Shown: positions 23,779-47,974 of the stretch, one piece after another
How the letters are laid out: every line of letters begins with the position of its first letter
Position numbering within the stretch: position 1 is the stretch's first letter
From: Anaeramoeba flamelloides
Taxonomy: Eukaryota > Metamonada > Anaeramoebidae
NCBI GenBank assembly: GCA_027625915.1
Contig: JANTQA010000070.1
Location: 12,529,001-12,593,000, forward strand
Reading direction: 5' to 3'
DNA: 64,000 nt
The notes under the pieces: generated by a model
Told to the model about the DNA's origin: nothing
Database searches by the model: none
What the model saw: only the letters and a program-made list of their open reading frames with translations
Made by a program: the position numbers and the translations under genes

Positions 23779-25052
23779 CAAATATTTTTTTTTTTATTTT
23801 ATTTTTATTTTATATTTTTTTATATTTTCAATAATTCTTAATCAAAAAGTTTTTTATTCATACACATGAAATTTTTTTGCATATTTTCAAAACAGTAAAA
23901 TTCTGAATTAAAATTATTTTTATTTTTTTTTTTTTTTTTTTTTTAATTTTAATAACTATTAAATTGGATTATAATTTAGATTAATATTGTAATGTTTACG
24001 AATAGAAAAAAAATCGTTAAATTGTTTGGAACAAAAAAAAGTAACCATTTGGGAAAAAAAAAAAAAACGGGAAAAAAAGTTTAAAAATAATTTTTAATTG
24101 ATAATATTAATAGAATCACAGAAATCACAGAAGTCTGGAAATGAAAAGTAAAACCAATGAATAGAAGAAGCAAATTATGTTCAAAGAATAATTCATTATA
24201 TTATTATCAACAGAATCAAAAAAAAACAATTTTAATCTACTTTCTATTATCTAAATACAATTTATGATTTTGGCGATCTTATAAAAATTTCAATTTTTTC
24301 AACAAATTTTTAAGAATAGATCAATTCATTTAAGAAAACATCCTGATTAAAAGAGAGTATTATAAAAAATATTTTTGTGTTTGATAAAACATTTTGTTTT
24401 TCATTTTAAATTTTTTCTTATTTTAATAGATCTAACTTTTCATTTTGAGGTTTCGATTAAATCGATTCCAAATTAAAAAATCTTAGTTATACTTTGTTTC
24501 TCAAAGGTGTATTCAAATTTATTGAGAATATCAGATTCTTTGGAATGGGTATTTTGCTATTATTCAGACTTCTCTAATTGGATAATAGATACAAACTATG
24601 AGAATTACTCATAAAGAATTATTTTACAATCATGTAAAAAATAAAAATTTGTTTCCAAAACACTGTTTATTTTCTTAACTTTTACAAATTAAGGGGTTCA
24701 TTACACTATGATAATAGGATTAATTTTTTTAATATTATATTGGTGATATTTTTTACTTACGAATTGTTTAGATCTCAAGTGTCAAAAAATTCTGATTAAC
24801 GAAGGAAACCAGAAAAGAAATTTTTTTTTGTGAGATCAATTTTTTTTTTCAATTTTTTCCGAAAAAAAGAAAATTATTAAATTCATTTTATTTCTCACAT
24901 TGTAAAAAGATTTTACCTTATTTATTATTTTTTCCATCATTATTACAAATACCAAATCTTTGTTGCCTGGAATATTAATATTTAGATTTTTTTTCTTTTT
25001 TTAAAATTATTTTTATGTTTTTCAGAGATATTGATTTACTCAGCATCTATAA
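23779..25052. other. AT-rich intergenic DNA after the RasGAP gene
   Basis: It contains T runs (for example about 23917-23944) and no supported gene. The 3' end signals of the RasGAP transcript should be near 23790-23850. Confidence 0.4.
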
Positions 25053-25306
25053 TGAAAAAAAAGTTTGTTATAATATACTATAAACGTGTTGTAACGGTGT
25101 TATAACGATTTAAAATGTTATAAAATTTTAAAATAACTACTTTTATTAACATTTTATTTGTTCTAAAATGTCTTATAAAATTTATAAAATGTTAGAAGTC
25201 TGTTATAAGAATATTTTTTAAAAAGTATTGAAAAAATCACCATGTAAAAGGAAATTCATATTATAAAAAGGTTATAAGGTGTTACAATAAAAAATTTTTT
25301 AAGAGA
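25053..25306 (-). mobile_element. CCCTAATAAA TIR element, degenerate copy
   Basis: Reverse complement of the element at 32808-33068. Shared blocks are repeated GTTATAA motifs, GAATATTTTTTAAAAA, ATTGAAAAAATCA and AAAAAGGTTATA. The terminal CCCTAA ends have eroded in this copy. Confidence 0.65.
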
Positions 25307-25351
25307 GATATTTCAAAAAATAATTATATTTTTTTTAGAAGTATATGGGGT

Positions 25352-26140
25352 GTTTGAAATATTTGCGAAAATACCTGAAAATCAAAAATATACGAAAAAT
25401 TTTTTAACCCTAAGAAAAAACACTTTATGAACAAATTCGCAGAAAACCTAGTTCCAATATACTCAGTTTAATGGCAAAATAAAACTTTTACTTTCAGACA
25501 AAATATATTTATTGAATTTTCGACTGTAAGAACCCTCTAAAGAGTTTTTTCGTACCTTTTGAGTATATTCGAGTAATTGTTGGCACTTATTAGGGTAAGT
25601 TTATATGTAGGTCAGGGTATTGGTATGGGTTGTGTTATGTTTGGTATGGTATGTGCTTGTATGTTTTGGTTAAACCAACCCCTTTTATGGAATGGGGAGT
25701 TAAATAAACTTTGGCTGGGGTAACATTGTGTTGGGTATGGGTATGTATTGTACGATTAGATATTACTCGGTTATTTTTGGGTTGTATTTAATATTACAAA
25801 ATTATGAGTAATGATACACAATTAGAAATTTTCTTTAGGAGGATATTTTCACTCATTTAGTCAATTCCATTCCAAAATGATCAGAAATGTTATGCTAATC
25901 TAAGATACCAAGCTCATTCACACAAAATGGGTTGAATATTATTCCCAAAATTTTAATTTTTTGAATTTTGATATTTTCGCTCCACAAAAAAAATATTTTA
26001 CAATAAAATTTCAAATATACCTTTTAGTCTTAGTATATTGGCACCAGAGTTTCTTAGAAGTTGTTCATAAAGTGTTTTTTCTTGGGGTTAAAAAATTTTC
26101 GGATATTTTCGATTTTAGGTTATTTTCGGGAATATTTGAT
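25352..26140. mobile_element. TIR element, GAAAATACCTGAAAAT family (copy 1)
   Basis: The left end TTGAAATATTTGCGAAAATA, CCTGAAAATCAAAAATATAC and AAAAATTTTTTAACCC is mirrored at the right (GGGGTTAAAAAATTTT, GATATTTTCGATTTTAGG, TATTTTCGGGAATATTTGAT), giving arms of about 130 bp. The inverted copy is at 45012-45790. The interior has a G/T-rich block (GGTATGGGTTGTGTTATG to GGGTATGGGTATGTATTG) unusual for this genome. The open frames inside are short and not conserved between copies. Confidence 0.75.
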
Positions 26141-26464
26141 AGTTTCAGTATATGTATAAATTTTAAATTTTTAAAGTCAGAAACCAATTTTTCTTAGAAA
26201 TTGTATTTTTATTAAAATAGAATTTGATTTTTCAAAATAAAATTTTCTTGTAGATATTTGGGAATTAGTTAATTTTGTCCACAATATATATATATTCAAC
26301 AAAAATGATTGAAATTGTTGTGAAAATTATGATGTACAAGACCAAATAATATATTAAAAAAAATATTTTGAAAATTCAAAAATTTTTTTTAATTTTTTTT
26401 AAATTTTTTGATAACAAGAAAATAACTTTTTGAAAAATTTAAAACATTAAATTATTTTGCTAAA

Positions 26465-26885
26465 TAGATATCAATTTCATCTGATTTATATTATGTTAAA
26501 CTACTATCAAAATTTCATAAATTTAATCACCTATACTACAATTACTTGCATTTGCTGAGATTTGAATAATAAAAAAATATTAATCAAAGAAAAAGAAACC
26601 AAATAAAAAATTTGCTTTCGAAATCAATTCTTTCCCACATATGAAAAAAAAGATTCTATATCATTTTCAAGAATTAACTTAATTGTTAATAAAAATAATT
26701 GGTTACTTTTTTCTTTTTATATTGGAAACAAGTGAATTTGGGTTTTCAAAAAATCGACTCATAAATATTGAATTATTTAGATGGGGGTAACTCATCTATT
26801 TGAAATCCAAAATACAAATTAGAAAAAAAAAAGAATTTATAGATCTTTACAAGATTTTATTTTATTTTTAAAGAATAATACGATT
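26465..26885. repeat. Direct repeat with palindromic core (copy 1)
   Basis: It matches 34380-34795 on the same strand: GAATTAACTTAATTGTTAAT, AAAAATAATTGG, TATTGGAAACAAGTGAATTT and GATCTTTACAAGATTTTATT. A small palindrome, GATGGGGGTAACTCATC, sits at about 26780; the other copy has GATGGAGTTAACTCCTCCAT at the same place. Confidence 0.65.
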
Positions 26886-26969
26886 TTAAGAATAAAATGT
26901 GTCCAAAAAGTATAAATTATTATACATTCAATAAATAATTAGAATATATAAAAAATACATGACACACTT

Positions 26970-27373
26970 TTTAATTGTTAATATTAGTACAATTATTTTG
27001 TAATTGCAAATATTTAAAATAGAATACTTTTTATAAATAACATAATTTTTTTATGAACAAAGTAATAAACCTACTAAAAGTTCTTTAAAGTGGGATGCCA
27101 ATTGATTACTAATTTAATTTTTGGATAACCTAAGTAGATCAACTTTTTTTGAAAAAACAATCAAGTTTAATGTAGCTTTAATAGAGTTTGGAAAATGATA
27201 ATTTTTATTCTTATTTTTTGGTTGATTAAATTATGTATTGATGAGTGTAATTTGGTTAATCATCATTCTAATAAGTGGGTGAGTTATAATTTAATAGTTT
27301 TGATTGATAAATTAAAGGATTTAATTATAAATATTTGCAATTACACACCAAATTTACACAAATTAACAATTAA
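26970..27373. mobile_element. TIR element, TTAATTGTTAAT family (copy 1)
   Basis: Left arm: TTAATTGTTAATATTAGTAC then TGTAATTGCAAATATTT. Right arm: AAATATTTGCAATTACAC then AATTAACAATTAA. The arms are about 45 bp. The second copy at 55800-56258 shares GAGTTTGGAAAATGAT, ATCATCATTCTAATAAGTGG and GTGAGTTATAATTTAA. A small open frame at 27195-27407 is not kept in the other copy. Confidence 0.7.
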
Positions 27374-28002
27374 AAATCTTGTCGGGGATTATTTTCATTT
27401 CAGGTAATTGTTTTCAATACATAAATATGATGAAATTGTTTTTCTTAAAGCATTTTTAGTAAGTATGAGAATAATTGTGATTATTATCAAACATAAATAT
27501 CGTGTTAAGATTTAGCTTCATTTGGTTATTTTTATTGTATTAAATAAAAAAAAATCTTATAACATTTCATAATTTTTTTAATTTTAATATGTTTATTCTA
27601 TTTCTTTGATACATTCAATAACATACTAAATAATAAATCTTCTCAAAAATATACAATTTTTCTCTTATAATTTATCATTGTATTATCTTTCATTTAAAGT
27701 AAAATTAATACACATGTTATGAGTAGTTTTATCTCTTTTAAGTTTGATTTCTAATTTTAATGAGGATATCCTTAAATGGGAGCACTCTTAATGAATTCTT
27801 CATATACTTTACAACCGCCATCCTTTTATTTTGGTAAAGGCTCTTATGATCTTTTACCCAAAAATTAATATACATTATTTTCTTTTCAATAAATACAACT
27901 ACTTTTATTTTTTATTTCACATTATATTATAAATAACCACAGAGCTTTAGTGTAGAGTGGTATTGGTTCTTGGGTGAATTATAAAATTTAACAAAGTTAT
28001 TA
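27374..28002. other. AT-rich intergenic DNA
   Basis: No gene was recognised. Possible downstream homology to the neighbouring TIR family continues to about 27415. Confidence 0.35.
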
Positions 28003-28486
28003 CAGTGATCAAAAAAATACGTGCTTCAAAGACTATAATTTGTATTTCAAAATTTTATCCATGCTTCCTTTTCTTCTTGTTTCAAGGCAACATCCAATTT
28101 ACTACCCAATAGTAGACCCAATTTCCAATCAATTTTGAAAGTAAATCCCTTGATATTATCAGTAAAATTTAAATTACGAATACAACTAGATCTAATTTTT
28201 TCATAAAATTTTCAGATTTTTTTGAATTTTTTGTTTTTTTTGATGGAAAAAAATATAAATTAAAAATTAACTCTATTTTTTGAGATAAATTTCACAATTT
28301 GATCCTTCATTTTTAAAATATCTTTTTTAATAATAGATCTTTAAGAAACCAATACCTTATTAATTTAATATTTATTGTTAGTTTCTTTGATTGGTTAATG
28401 TGTAGGTCGTCTCATACAAAAAAAAACACGCTTTTTATTTTGAAACACGGATTAAAGTTTTCAACAAGCTTTATTTAGACAACAGT
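28003..28486 (-). mobile_element. MITE-like element of 485-bp TIR family (copy 2)
   Basis: Inverted copy of 7986-8474 at nearly the same length. It starts CAGTGATCAAAAAAATACGTG and ends TTTTTATTTTGAAACACGG then GACAACAGT. It sits about 330 bp upstream of the Rab2 start codon, so it may contribute promoter DNA. Confidence 0.75.
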
Positions 28487-28813
28487 ATAAATTCTTAAAG
28501 AATTTACCGAAAGGAATTTTCAAACTGACAAATTTCTTCTTAGATGTATTTCTAAAGCTCTTTGGAAGGTAATTTTTTTTAAGAAGAAGAAAAAATAAAA
28601 ACCAACAAAAGAATAACCAAATAAACACATTTTTTAGGAAAAATAGTTTATTTTAATCTTTGGATAAAAGACGGTCTAAACCTTAATCAAAATAAAATGG
28701 TTGTGCTTGTATTTATCTGAAGAGTTCGTTTAGAGTACCCCCTTACTTTTCAAAAATTCGAAAAATAGTAATCTGAAATCATTTTCTATAAATTGATTTC
28801 AAATTTTTGTTAA

Positions 28814-33728
<4,915 letters not shown>

Positions 33729-34379
33729 GGAAATAATTTTGTAATAGTTTCTTGATATCATAATTATAATTTGGATTCTAATTATTGAATTCAGAAAGAA
33801 AACATTAAATTTATTTGTTCGAGATTTTTTATTTTTTATTTTTTTTTAATTTCTATTTAGATTGTTAATCCATGATATTTTTTGCCTTTACTTTTTTGTT
33901 TTTATTTCCTAGTTGTCCATATTGCTGTGGTCCAATATCTCAATCTTAGTCAGTAACCACTTGACCTTCTTCCTTTGTAATTCTTCTTTACAATATAAAA
34001 AGAAAATTCATACATTGAAAAAAAGGTAAAAAATAAAAAATTAAAAAATTTGTTAATGGTGTTAATTGCTTTGTATCAATTTTTTTTTTTTGAATTTCTC
34101 GTTTGTGATATCTTTTGTAAGGTTTAAATTGGAATCAAGTTATAAATTACCAAATAAATTTAAGAATATGAATTTGATTTTAAATTTGAGACAATAAATG
34201 AAAAAATAAAAGAGAGACAGAAAATAGCCATAGATAACAAAGATATAAATACGTTTTCTTAAAGTTATTTTCCCATAGATTAAATATAGGTGTTTTTTTT
34301 TTTATTCAAAAATCAAAAACAACAACATTATTTTTTTTCAAACTTTAAATAATACAAAAGTTTTACTTAATAGATCTCA
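33729..34379. other. Rab2 3' flank
   Basis: It holds the Rab2 3' UTR and intergenic DNA. A slightly richer patch at 33905-33985 shows no tRNA fold or ORF. Confidence 0.4.
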
Positions 34380-34795
34380 ATTTAATTGAGAAACTTTTAT
34401 TAAATCTTCTATCAAATATAGATTATTTGATTACATATATCTCTATTAATTTTATTTGTTGAGATTTGAATTGAAATTCTAATAATGAAAAATAATAATA
34501 ACAAAATAAAATATTCTTTTCAAAATCAAGAATTTCCCAACATAACGCTAAAAATATATTGCACAATTTTCAATAATTAACTTAATGGTTAATAAAAATA
34601 ATTAGGTTTCTTTTTTTTTTTCTTTATATTGGAAACATGTGAATTTTGGATTTCCAAAAAATAGACTCAAAATTAATAAATTGTTTAGATGGAGTTAACT
34701 CCTCCATTTCATAATTCGAGACACAAATTACAAAAAAAAAATTTTTCAATAGGATCTTTACAAGATTTTATTTGATTTTTAAAATAGACTACTCC
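34380..34795. repeat. Direct repeat with palindromic core (copy 2)
   Basis: Partner of 26465-26885. The core palindrome is GATGGAGTTAACTCCTCCAT near 34689. Confidence 0.65.
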
Positions 34796-36055
34796 CTTAA
34801 AAGAATAACTTTTCAAAGAATTTTTAATTTTCACCTTTAGATATTTGAATTTGGAAATCAATGTGTTCAAAACTTATTTGACTTATAATGAGGATTCTTT
34901 TGCTTTTTTTTTTTTTTTTTTTTTGTTATTCTTTTTTTTTTATGTTTTTATTTCTTTTTTTTTTTCCTTTGTTTTGTTCTTTTTATTTTTTATATAAGCT
35001 CGAGTTGAAAAAAAAAAACATCTTCGAAAATATCAAAAAATATTGATAAATCTGAGTCTATGTACTGCCTTTTATAAATAAAGATAAATTTTTACAAAAA
35101 CTCTTCTTAGTTAACTTTTTTTCAATAAAAAGTTCACCAATAAAAAATCATTAATACTCTTTTCAAAAAATGAGATTCACTTTTTTTTCGTTTTTGCTTT
35201 TATTTTTTAATTTTTAAAAGATCAGGTTTTTATATATGTCATCAATATAAAAAACACTATTTTTTATCTGATTAATATTTTTCAAAATCTAGCTTTATAA
35301 CTTAATTCAATTAACCTTTGGGATAATATTTTTTAGAATAAAAACAATCTCAACTTTTGAATATCGAAAATATTTTTTGAAATTACTGTACACTTTTTTA
35401 TTTTTTTTTGAAAAATTGGTGTTGAGAAAATTGTGAAATCGAATAATAAGTTAATATATTAGATTAGAATATTTTTCCAGAGAGTTTATCTTTTTTAAAT
35501 AACTTTTTTTTTTATTTTTACCATTTAAAAATAAAAAAAACATTTGAAGACCAAATTAGTCCCTTTTGTGAAAATAAAATTCCCATAATTTAGAATTTGT
35601 TTTAGTAAATGAGTTAAAATAAGATATTGTATATAAAAAATATACATAATTTCAAGTTTGAATTCAATGATTTTGGCAAAAAATGTTTTCAAGAATAAAT
35701 TAAATGGAAAATTTATTTATTTCTATTCTATCATTTAGTTTTTTTAATTTTTTTAATGGAAGGTATTTGATCAGTTTTTCATTTTTAGTGTTTTTTTGGG
35801 TCGTAGGGGTATATATACAAGTTTTGGATTTAAATTTGTTATTTTTTTGCATTAAATTATTCGAAATTTAGTATTAAGTCAATTTCTTATTTCAGGTGAT
35901 TGATTATTTTTTAAATATAATTATCTTTGAAATAAACACCTAAAGAAAGACTCACTTTATTTTTTCAATATCGAATAAATGAAACTAAAACTTAAAATGA
36001 AAAATCAAAAATCAAAAAGAAAAAATGAAAAACACTTTTGAAATTAATAAAACAA
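34796..36055. other. AT-rich intergenic DNA, 3' side of GSAP gene
   Basis: T-rich runs, notably 34903-34924. No gene or repeat partner was found. Confidence 0.4.
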
Positions 36056-43742
<7,687 letters not shown>

Positions 43743-43800
43743 TAAAAATTATACTTTTACCAAATTAGAAAAAAATGATTTTTTTTTTATGTGAGAATTA

Positions 43801-43856
43801 AGGACGATTGAAATTTAGGATCTGTGAGGGTTGGAATAAAAAACAGTAATCAATAA
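43801..43856. repeat. Decayed relative of the 70-bp GGACTATTCGA element
   Basis: GGACGATTGAAATTTAGGATC, TGTGAGGGTTGGAATAAAAAA and ACAGTA parallel the insert at 52606-52675 (GGACTATTCGAATTTTATGC, TCTGTGAGGTTGGAATACCA, ACAGCAG). The right end is not clear. It lies about 60 bp upstream of the GSAP start codon. Confidence 0.45.
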
Positions 43857-44937
43857 AAATGATTTAAAAGATTTTTTTAGGAATTAGGTACATTTTGAAA
43901 CTTTTAATTATCTAAACATTACTGTTAAAATATTTCTTTGGGTGCCACGAGATATTGAAACTTTGATAACCAAAATATCATTCACTTATCTTTTTGTGAA
44001 ATGAAATAAAGTGTATTAGAGCTGAATCTTTAATCTTTAATTTTAGGAACAATTTTTTTGATTTTTTTTTTGATTTTTTTAAATTAGGTTTTGAAACTAG
44101 AAATGTGTTTCTACGAATGAATGAAATTAATCCAAGAGTAAACCAAAAAAATAGACCTCGGAAGGTGTATCTATTTGAAACAAATATTTTCTTTTCGAAG
44201 AGCTAACAAGAAAGATCACCTTTCCAAATAAATTTCTTGAAATAAAGAATGAAAAAAAAAAAAAAATCGATAAAAGCATATTTTCAAAGATTTTTTTTCT
44301 TAATCTTCTTAATTAGTATGAACCCAAACAATTTAAAACCATTGAATTTCTCACCCCATTACTATTTATTATTCTTTTATAAAATATTTTTTTACAAAAA
44401 TTAGCTTTAGGAATTCTTTTTTCTTATAATGTCATCAAAAAAACCAAAATAAAGAATAATATTTCAAAAATTAAAATAAAGGGGTCAAATTCTCTGAATC
44501 AAAAAACAGTTACAAAAGATTCAACCCAAATAAAAGAAAAATTTATGAAAAATTTCAATCATGGATTCACAAATTATTTTTAGTTCTCAATTTAATTGAA
44601 AATAATTAATAATAAAATCAAATGAATTTATCCAATAAATCTTTATTTCTGCAGAAGAATCCAAATAACTATCATATTTTCTGAATCAAAACTAGAATTA
44701 CATGACTTAAATGATTAATAGGGATTTTCAATTCATTTTGAAAATTCTTAAGAAAATAAAAAGTAATTTGTTTATCAAAAATTTTCCAAACAAAATTGTT
44801 TCATTGAGAATTAAAAATACAATAAAATTAAAAAATAAGTAATTGTATGAAATTTTACAGATAAGATCAACAAGTAAATGATTTTTATTTATTTTTTTAA
44901 GCTTATTTTTTAGTTGGTATGAAAATATATTAATCTA
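43857..44937. other. AT-rich DNA upstream of the GSAP gene
   Basis: No gene or repeat partner was recognised. It should contain the GSAP promoter near its left end. Confidence 0.35.
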
Positions 44938-45868
44938 GGATAAGTTAAATTTCAAAAATAAAAGCAGTTTTTTCATCAGAAAAAAATTTGTTTAATTGTT
45001 TTTTTTTGGTTCAATCAATTATTCCGAAAATACCTGCAAATCGAAAATACCTAAAATTTTTTAATCGAGTAAAAACACTATTTGAACAACTTTGAGGAAA
45101 CCTTGTGTCGATATACCCAGTTTAAAGGTAAATTTGGAATTGTATTGTTGAAAAATTTTATTTTTTTCTGAAAATATCAAAATTCAAAAATTGTCACTTT
45201 TTAGATATAGTGTTCAACCCATTGTGTATGAAAGGAATTGGTTTCTTAGATGACTGTAACATTCCTGATCATTTCAAAATGGTTCTGAACTAAATGAGAG
45301 AAAATGTACTTGTAGAAAATTTTTCTAATAGTGTTTTATTACCCATAATTTTGTCTAAAAGACAACTCAAAAATAGCTGGGTAATATCTAATCATACAAT
45401 ACATACCCATACCCTTCACAAGGCGAACAAAACCAAACCTTTTTCTAACTTTCCATCTCATAAAAGAAACTGGTTTAACCAAAACAATCCAAACCTAACA
45501 GAACCGAACCTAACATAACCAATACCAATAATAACCCTGGCTTATATATACACTTATCCTAACATACCAGCAATTACTCAAATATACTCAAAAAGTACCA
45601 AAAGCTCTTTAAAGTAGTTTAAAGTAGAAAATTCAAAAAAAAATATTTTTTCTGAAAGTAAAATTGTTATTTTACCGTTAAACTGGGTATATTGACACTA
45701 GAGCTTCTTAAAAGTTGTTCAAAAAGCGTTTTTACTCCACTTAAAAATTTTAGGTATTTTCAATTTTCAGGTATTTTCGGGAATGATTGATAGACCAAAA
45801 AAAAAACAATTAAAAAAATTTATTTCTGATGAAAAATTTCCCTCTATTTTTGAAATTTAGCTTATGAG
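44938..45868. mobile_element. TIR element, GAAAATACCTGAAAAT family (copy 2) within outer inverted repeat
   Basis: The core at 45012-45790 is the inverted copy of 25352-26140: TTATTCCGAAAATACCTGCA at the left is mirrored by AGGTATTTTCGGGAATGA at the right, with a C/A-rich interior such as AACCGAACCTAACATAACC. It is flanked by a further inverted pair: TTAAATTTCAAAAATAAAAG with TTTTTCATCAGAAA at 44945-45005, and TTTCTGATGAAAAATTTCCC with TATTTTTGAAATTTAG at 45800-45868. Copy 1 lacks the outer pair, so this is either nesting or a longer variant. Confidence 0.7.
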
Positions 45869-46985
45869 ATATCGCTGCTACACACAACAAATTTTTATAG
45901 ACTCTAATAAAAAAAGATCTTTCATAATTTAATATCTATGGTATATAATACCTGTAATTTTTAAGGTATGGTTGGAACGGATTTATCCTAACTTCTAAGC
46001 TATCACATTTAAGCCAAATTTCATAATTAGGGGCAAACTTTTTTATTATTATTTTTTACTTGTTTTTTCGTTCGTATTCAAAAAATAAAATGATTACACT
46101 ATATTTTTATTTATTAATCTATATCGGTTATTATCTCTAAAAGCTTTAGTAAAATACCTTATTATTCAAAAAAAAAATACAATTAAAAAAATTTTTTACT
46201 GATGAAAAATCTCCCCCTATTTTTCAAATTCAGCTTATATCACATTTTATATCATGTGTTATTCAGAATGAAAACAGAAAAAAAATAAACAAAGACATTG
46301 AGATTGATGTCTATTATAAAAATAATGTTTTTAAAAAATTGGAATAATAATATCGATCTGTTCATTGGATAAAAAATGGATTTCTCTTTCTTCATATGAG
46401 TTTTTTTTACTTTTTTATAATAAACAAATAAAAAAAATATATCTTCTCAAGAAATCAAATCAAAAAAAGAAATCACAGAAACTAGAAAGTATTTTTCTAT
46501 CATTACTTCTAAATTGATTAAATATGAGATTTTTCGAATTTTGAAAATCGAAGATCTGCATTAATGTATAAGTTTTTTTCATTTTGTTTGTCAAATCAAA
46601 AACCAAATCATTGGAAATATATAACTTTTTTTTTACTCTTTTATTATAAATGTTATAGTTTTATAAATTAATTTCCTAACGATTTTATTTTTTTTTATAC
46701 AGAAATAACATTTTATTAATAGAAATCAATTTTTATGTCTTATTAATCTTTATTGCAGAGTTGGAAATTTATTATTAAAAAAGAATAATATAATCAAAAA
46801 AATATATAATAAATTAATGAAAATTCCCCATAATTCAAAAATATGATAGAAAATCTTAGAAAATGTAAAAAGATTATTCAAAATAGTTATTTCAAAGTTT
46901 AAAGTAAGTTGTGATTATATATTGTTAAAATTTTCTCTTATTTTTCTCCAATTCGTTTAAAATTGAGAAATTTTTTGTGTTCATT
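45869..46985. other. AT-rich intergenic DNA with a partial repeat
   Basis: At 46165-46245 the block ACTGATGAAAAATCTCCCCC and TATTTTTCAAATTCAGCTTAT repeats the outer arm seen at 45800-45868. Otherwise no features were found. Confidence 0.45.
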
Positions 46986-47670
46986 TAGGGACTATTAAAC
47001 TAAAAAAATCTTATTGTAAATTTAATAGCAAATTCAAAAAAAAAAACTAGTACCTCCTCTTGAAATTGAAAAACAAAGTAAAAATCTGACTACTAGACTA
47101 AACTTACTTTTAATGCAATTTTTGGATGTGATTTAGTGCTTTTAAAAGTTTGATCCATTAATCTCAGTTTTTGAAAAGCCCAAAATCCAACATATTTCTG
47201 AAATTTTTAATAAAAAAAAATATTTTCTTTTTGAATGAGTAAGAAATCTTATTATTGTGTAAGAAGTAAAAGAAAAAACACACTTTAAAAACAAAACCAC
47301 TAAGTTCTAAAATAATCCAGTATAAAAAATTTCCTTAATTTCAAAAAAAATACAATAATTGTTTTAAACTTAAAAAAATATAATTTATTTATTCTTACAA
47401 CATTTCAAATCAATTTATTCTTTTTATTTAACAAAAAATAATTACGAAAAAAAACCAATTAATCAAATTAAAAATTCTCCCAAAATACTTGTTTAAAACC
47501 TTAGAAAAATTCAACTTAAAATCTAAAGAAATACTTTTTAATTTAATTATTTATAACCAATAATTAATAACCCAATCTTAATTGTTTCAGTGGGTTATTA
47601 ACAGCCCAAAGATTAAATGTATTAATCGACTTTACAATTATTTCTCAATTTTTTTAAAGATTTTCAAAGA
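46986..47670 (+). repeat. Long dispersed repeat, 3-copy family (copy 2)
   Basis: Collinear with 54573-55250 across about 680 bp (CTTGAAATTGAAAAA, CAACATATTTCTGAA, AACCACTAAGTTCTAAAATA, TAATTAATAACCCAATCTTA, CAAAGATTAAATGTAT), and with 9600-10170 in inverse orientation. An A run at 47742-47769 follows. Confidence 0.75.
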
Positions 47671-47974
47671 AAGAAAAATAATTCAAATTAATGATTCTGA
47701 TAAAAAATGCAAAATAGTTAATACTATTACCAAACAACCGAAATAAAAAAAAAAAAAAAAAAAAAAAAAGGATTGTTTTTTTGTTTATTATCAATTCTAT
47801 AAAACTGATTTTTTTCAATAAAGATAATATATATAATTATGTATAGAATTTTGAATCAATATATAATATTACATATATTTATCTGACAGGATAAATTTCG
47901 CTGTTATTTAGGAGAAAAAAAAAAGGACAGTTTAATATTACAAGATCATTTTATTATATCGTTTTTCCAATGCA
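47671..47974. other. 3' flank of the receptor gene
   Basis: AT-rich DNA with an A28 run. It is downstream of the minus-strand receptor stop codon and should hold its 3' end signals. Confidence 0.4.
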
